Positions 4,708-5,852 of a stretch of DNA of 5,852 nucleotides are shown one piece after another. Under the pieces are notes generated by a model. The model saw nothing but the letters and a program-made list of their open reading frames with translations, made no database searches and was not told the DNA's origin. The DNA is taken from assembly GCA_018894775.1 (NCBI GenBank), contig JAHIPG010000020.1:1-5852 (forward strand), written 5' to 3'. Both the position numbers and the translations under genes were made by a program. Within the stretch, counting starts at the first letter, position 1, and each line of letters begins with the position of its first letter. Source of the DNA: Nanobdellota archaeon (GTDB lineage Archaea > Nanobdellota > Nanobdellia > SCGC-AAA011-G17 > VGLX01).

Positions 4708-5703
4708 ATGACTCACTCGTTAAAACAAGTCAGTAAGTATGTGTTGGGGTTTTTAAAAAAGGTTTGCATTCCTGAAAGTTGTGTTTTGCCTGTTTTGAAG
4801 GCTGGCAGTTCTAATACTTTTGTTGAGACTGTGAGTAATAAGGCTGATACTTTACATTACCATCTTGATAGGACTTATCCTGAGGTTTTGTCTGAAGAGT
4901 TTTTTGAGAATGCTAAGGCTAAAATTAAGCGTTTGAGGCTTGGTGTTGTTGATCTTGTTGCTGATATTACTGAGGAAAACTTTTATGGGAGGTATTCTGG
5001 TTTGAATGTTCATGGCTGGACAGGGGAAAAAGGTGTTAAGGCTAAGTTTCGTTTCCTAGTGATTGCTGTTAAGTTTAGGAATAAGATTATTCCTTTTTAT
5101 GTGGCTATTCTGCCTGTTGGTTGTTTTAAGGCAGAATACTTAGGAGAAGGTGTAGAATGGTTTCAAACTCTTGGTATTAAAGCCAGAAAAATAATTCTTG
5201 ACAGAGGATTTTACTCAGGAGACATAATCGACACGTTAAAGCTCAAAAAGATGAAATACCTCATATTCGTACCAAAGAAAAAACTTTACAAATACATGCT
5301 AGAAAGCGTAGAAAAGGAGTGCGTTATCGAATACAGTATCAAATATTCTAAAGACAAGAGCACATACCATGCAGAAACGAATTTAGCTTTGATTAAAAAT
5401 GTTAAAGGTTACGATTGGGTGTTCGCAACCAACATTTTTCTGCAAGATGCAGAAAAACTTGTTAAGATATACAAACAACGGTGGAACATAGAAACAATGT
5501 TCAGAGTACACGACGAAGCAAGGATAAAAAGCAAAAGCACAAAAGCAGCAACAAGACTATTCTACTTCGCAATAAGCATGCTACTCCTAATCACATGGAA
5601 CATACATTACAAAAATACAACAACATTCAAACTCTTCATCATACAAACATACGAATTTTTCTTCTTTAAAACATTAAACATAGACTACGCCCAACCAATA
5701 TAA
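4708..5703 (+). CDS. DDE transposase, IS4 superfamily (ISH3-like)
   Basis: This 331-residue transposase cuts and rejoins the element ends through an RNase H-like DDE core. The likely triad is D86 (VADITEENFYG, 82-92), D165 (IILDRGFYS, 162-170) and E262. E262 lies in Y255-x2-R258-x3-E262, the IS4-type Y-R-E signature; the usual lysine six residues on is replaced by D269. The N-terminal 75 residues are basic and probably bind the ends. Residues 283-300 form the hydrophobic helix typical after the glutamate. No stop or frameshift interrupts the frame. The ATG at 4708 directly follows the hairpin and has no SD at normal spacing. Alanine codons are all GCT up to residue 133 and mostly GCA from 142 on, marking an internal switch in composition. 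Confidence 0.9.
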   Translation: MTHSLKQVSKYVLGFLKKVCIPESCVLPVLKAGSSNTFVETVSNKADTLHYHLDRTYPEVLSEEFFENAKAKIKRLRLGVVDLVADITEENFYGRYSGLNVHGWTGEKGVKAKFRFLVIAVKFRNKIIPFYVAILPVGCFKAEYLGEGVEWFQTLGIKARKIILDRGFYSGDIIDTLKLKKMKYLIFVPKKKLYKYMLESVEKECVIEYSIKYSKDKSTYHAETNLALIKNVKGYDWVFATNIFLQDAEKLVKIYKQRWNIETMFRVHDEARIKSKSTKAATRLFYFAISMLLLITWNIHYKNTTTFKLFIIQTYEFFFFKTLNIDYAQPI

Positions 5704-5715
5704 CACCCCACAACC

Positions 5716-5727
5716 TAGCGAAAGCTA
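5716..5727 (+). other. Small GAAA-tetraloop hairpin after the transposase stop
   Basis: TAGC (5716-5719), GAAA (5720-5723) and GCTA (5724-5727) form a 4-bp stem with a GNRA-type loop, 12 bases after the stop. It holds three of the five G residues between 5704 and 5840. The remainder of this 3' stretch is A/C-rich, apparently unstructured, and has no T tract on the plus strand for termination. Confidence 0.4.
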
Positions 5728-5840
5728 TCTCAAAAACCTCCTTTCTCAAACAAAAAACCAATAACCTCCAAGAACCAAACCCTACCACATCAAAAATATC
5801 AAACAACCAAAAACATCACAAAAAACAAACCCCTCGATAT

Positions 5841-5852
5841 TCGGAGATACTG
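5841..5852 (-). repeat. Right terminal inverted repeat of the insertion sequence
   Basis: TCGGAGATACTG is the exact reverse complement of 4632-4643. It ends on the final base of the window, so the right flank and target duplication are not visible. Confidence 0.92.

Larger units (their letters stand above)
4632..5852 (+). mobile_element. Complete insertion sequence, IS4-superfamily (ISH3-like), 1221 bp
   Basis: The element is bounded by perfect 12-bp inverted repeats and carries one DDE transposase gene with no passenger gene. The length fits the ISH3 group of archaeal IS4-like elements, but family placement is from memory of motifs and size. The left flank reads ACTAATTA; a target duplication of about five bases would be AATTA (4627-4631). 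It cannot be checked because the window stops on the last base of the element. Base composition differs sharply from the host genes and between the two halves of the element: G/T-rich to about 5130, then A/C-rich. The intact frame and perfect ends suggest a recent, possibly active copy. Confidence 0.85.

Noticed and set aside
5481..5669. 62-codon plus-strand frame nested in the transposase gene
   Set aside because: It is an out-of-frame shadow in the A/C-rich half. A programmed frameshift product is unlikely because the main frame is complete and has no slippery site that I can see.
4632..5852. IS200/IS605 or IS110-type element with a guide RNA
   Set aside because: The element has perfect inverted repeats and a DDE transposase with a Y-R-E motif. 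There is no TnpA, TnpB or DEDD recombinase, so the terminal structures are not evidence for a guide RNA.
1..5852. CRISPR array, tRNA or rRNA gene, toxin-antitoxin pair
   Set aside because: I saw no spaced direct repeats, cloverleaf-like sequence, rRNA signature or typical small toxin-antitoxin gene pair on either strand.

Overview
The window is A+T-rich and reads as archaeal. Four of the five transcription starts that can be inferred sit behind TTTATA/TTAAAA-type TATA boxes, and three TATA boxes lie about 27-30 nt from an ATG with no Shine-Dalgarno (SD) motif, as in leaderless archaeal mRNAs. The gene families are also archaeal in flavour: a DUF95/SpoIIM-like membrane protein, a TtuA-type tRNA thiolase with two zinc ribbons, a single-cluster ferredoxin of the Pyrococcus type, and an ISH3/IS4-like transposase. 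From memory, the N-terminus of the SpoIIM-like protein resembles proteins of DPANN archaea such as Woesearchaeota or Pacearchaeota. That placement is inference, not a search result.

Layout. 1-151: an upstream region with a TATA box. 152-1030 (+): SpoIIM/DUF95-like multi-pass membrane protein. 1072-1659 and 1677-2306 (+): two single-pass membrane-anchored proteins of unknown function that align with each other along their length, so they look like an old tandem duplication. 2329-2553 (-): ferredoxin. 2621-3328 (-): sugar-phosphate-isomerase-like TIM barrel. 3384-4298 (+): TtuA-like tRNA 2-thiolation PP-loop enzyme. It diverges from the TIM-barrel gene across 55 bp containing one near-symmetric TATA box. 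4307-4558 (-): small glutaredoxin-like protein, convergent with the thiolase. 4632-5852: a complete insertion sequence of 1221 bp with perfect 12-bp terminal inverted repeats and one intact-looking DDE transposase. The window stops on the last base of the element.

How the parts may fit. The thiolase, ferredoxin and glutaredoxin-like protein could serve iron-sulfur and sulfur/thiol chemistry, since TtuA enzymes carry a 4Fe-4S cluster. Proximity is the only evidence, and the genes are not one operon. The two redox genes have strong GGAGG sites, unlike the leaderless-looking neighbours.

The most unusual part is the insertion sequence. A 12-bp-stem hairpin ends on the base before the transposase ATG. 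The element also switches from G/T-rich to A/C-rich near its middle: alanine codons go from 8 of 8 GCT to 8 of 11 GCA. As a result, inward transcription from either end meets T-rich sequence. Together these features suggest insulation of the transposase from outside transcription. I see no CRISPR array, rRNA, tRNA or clearly new multi-gene defence system.
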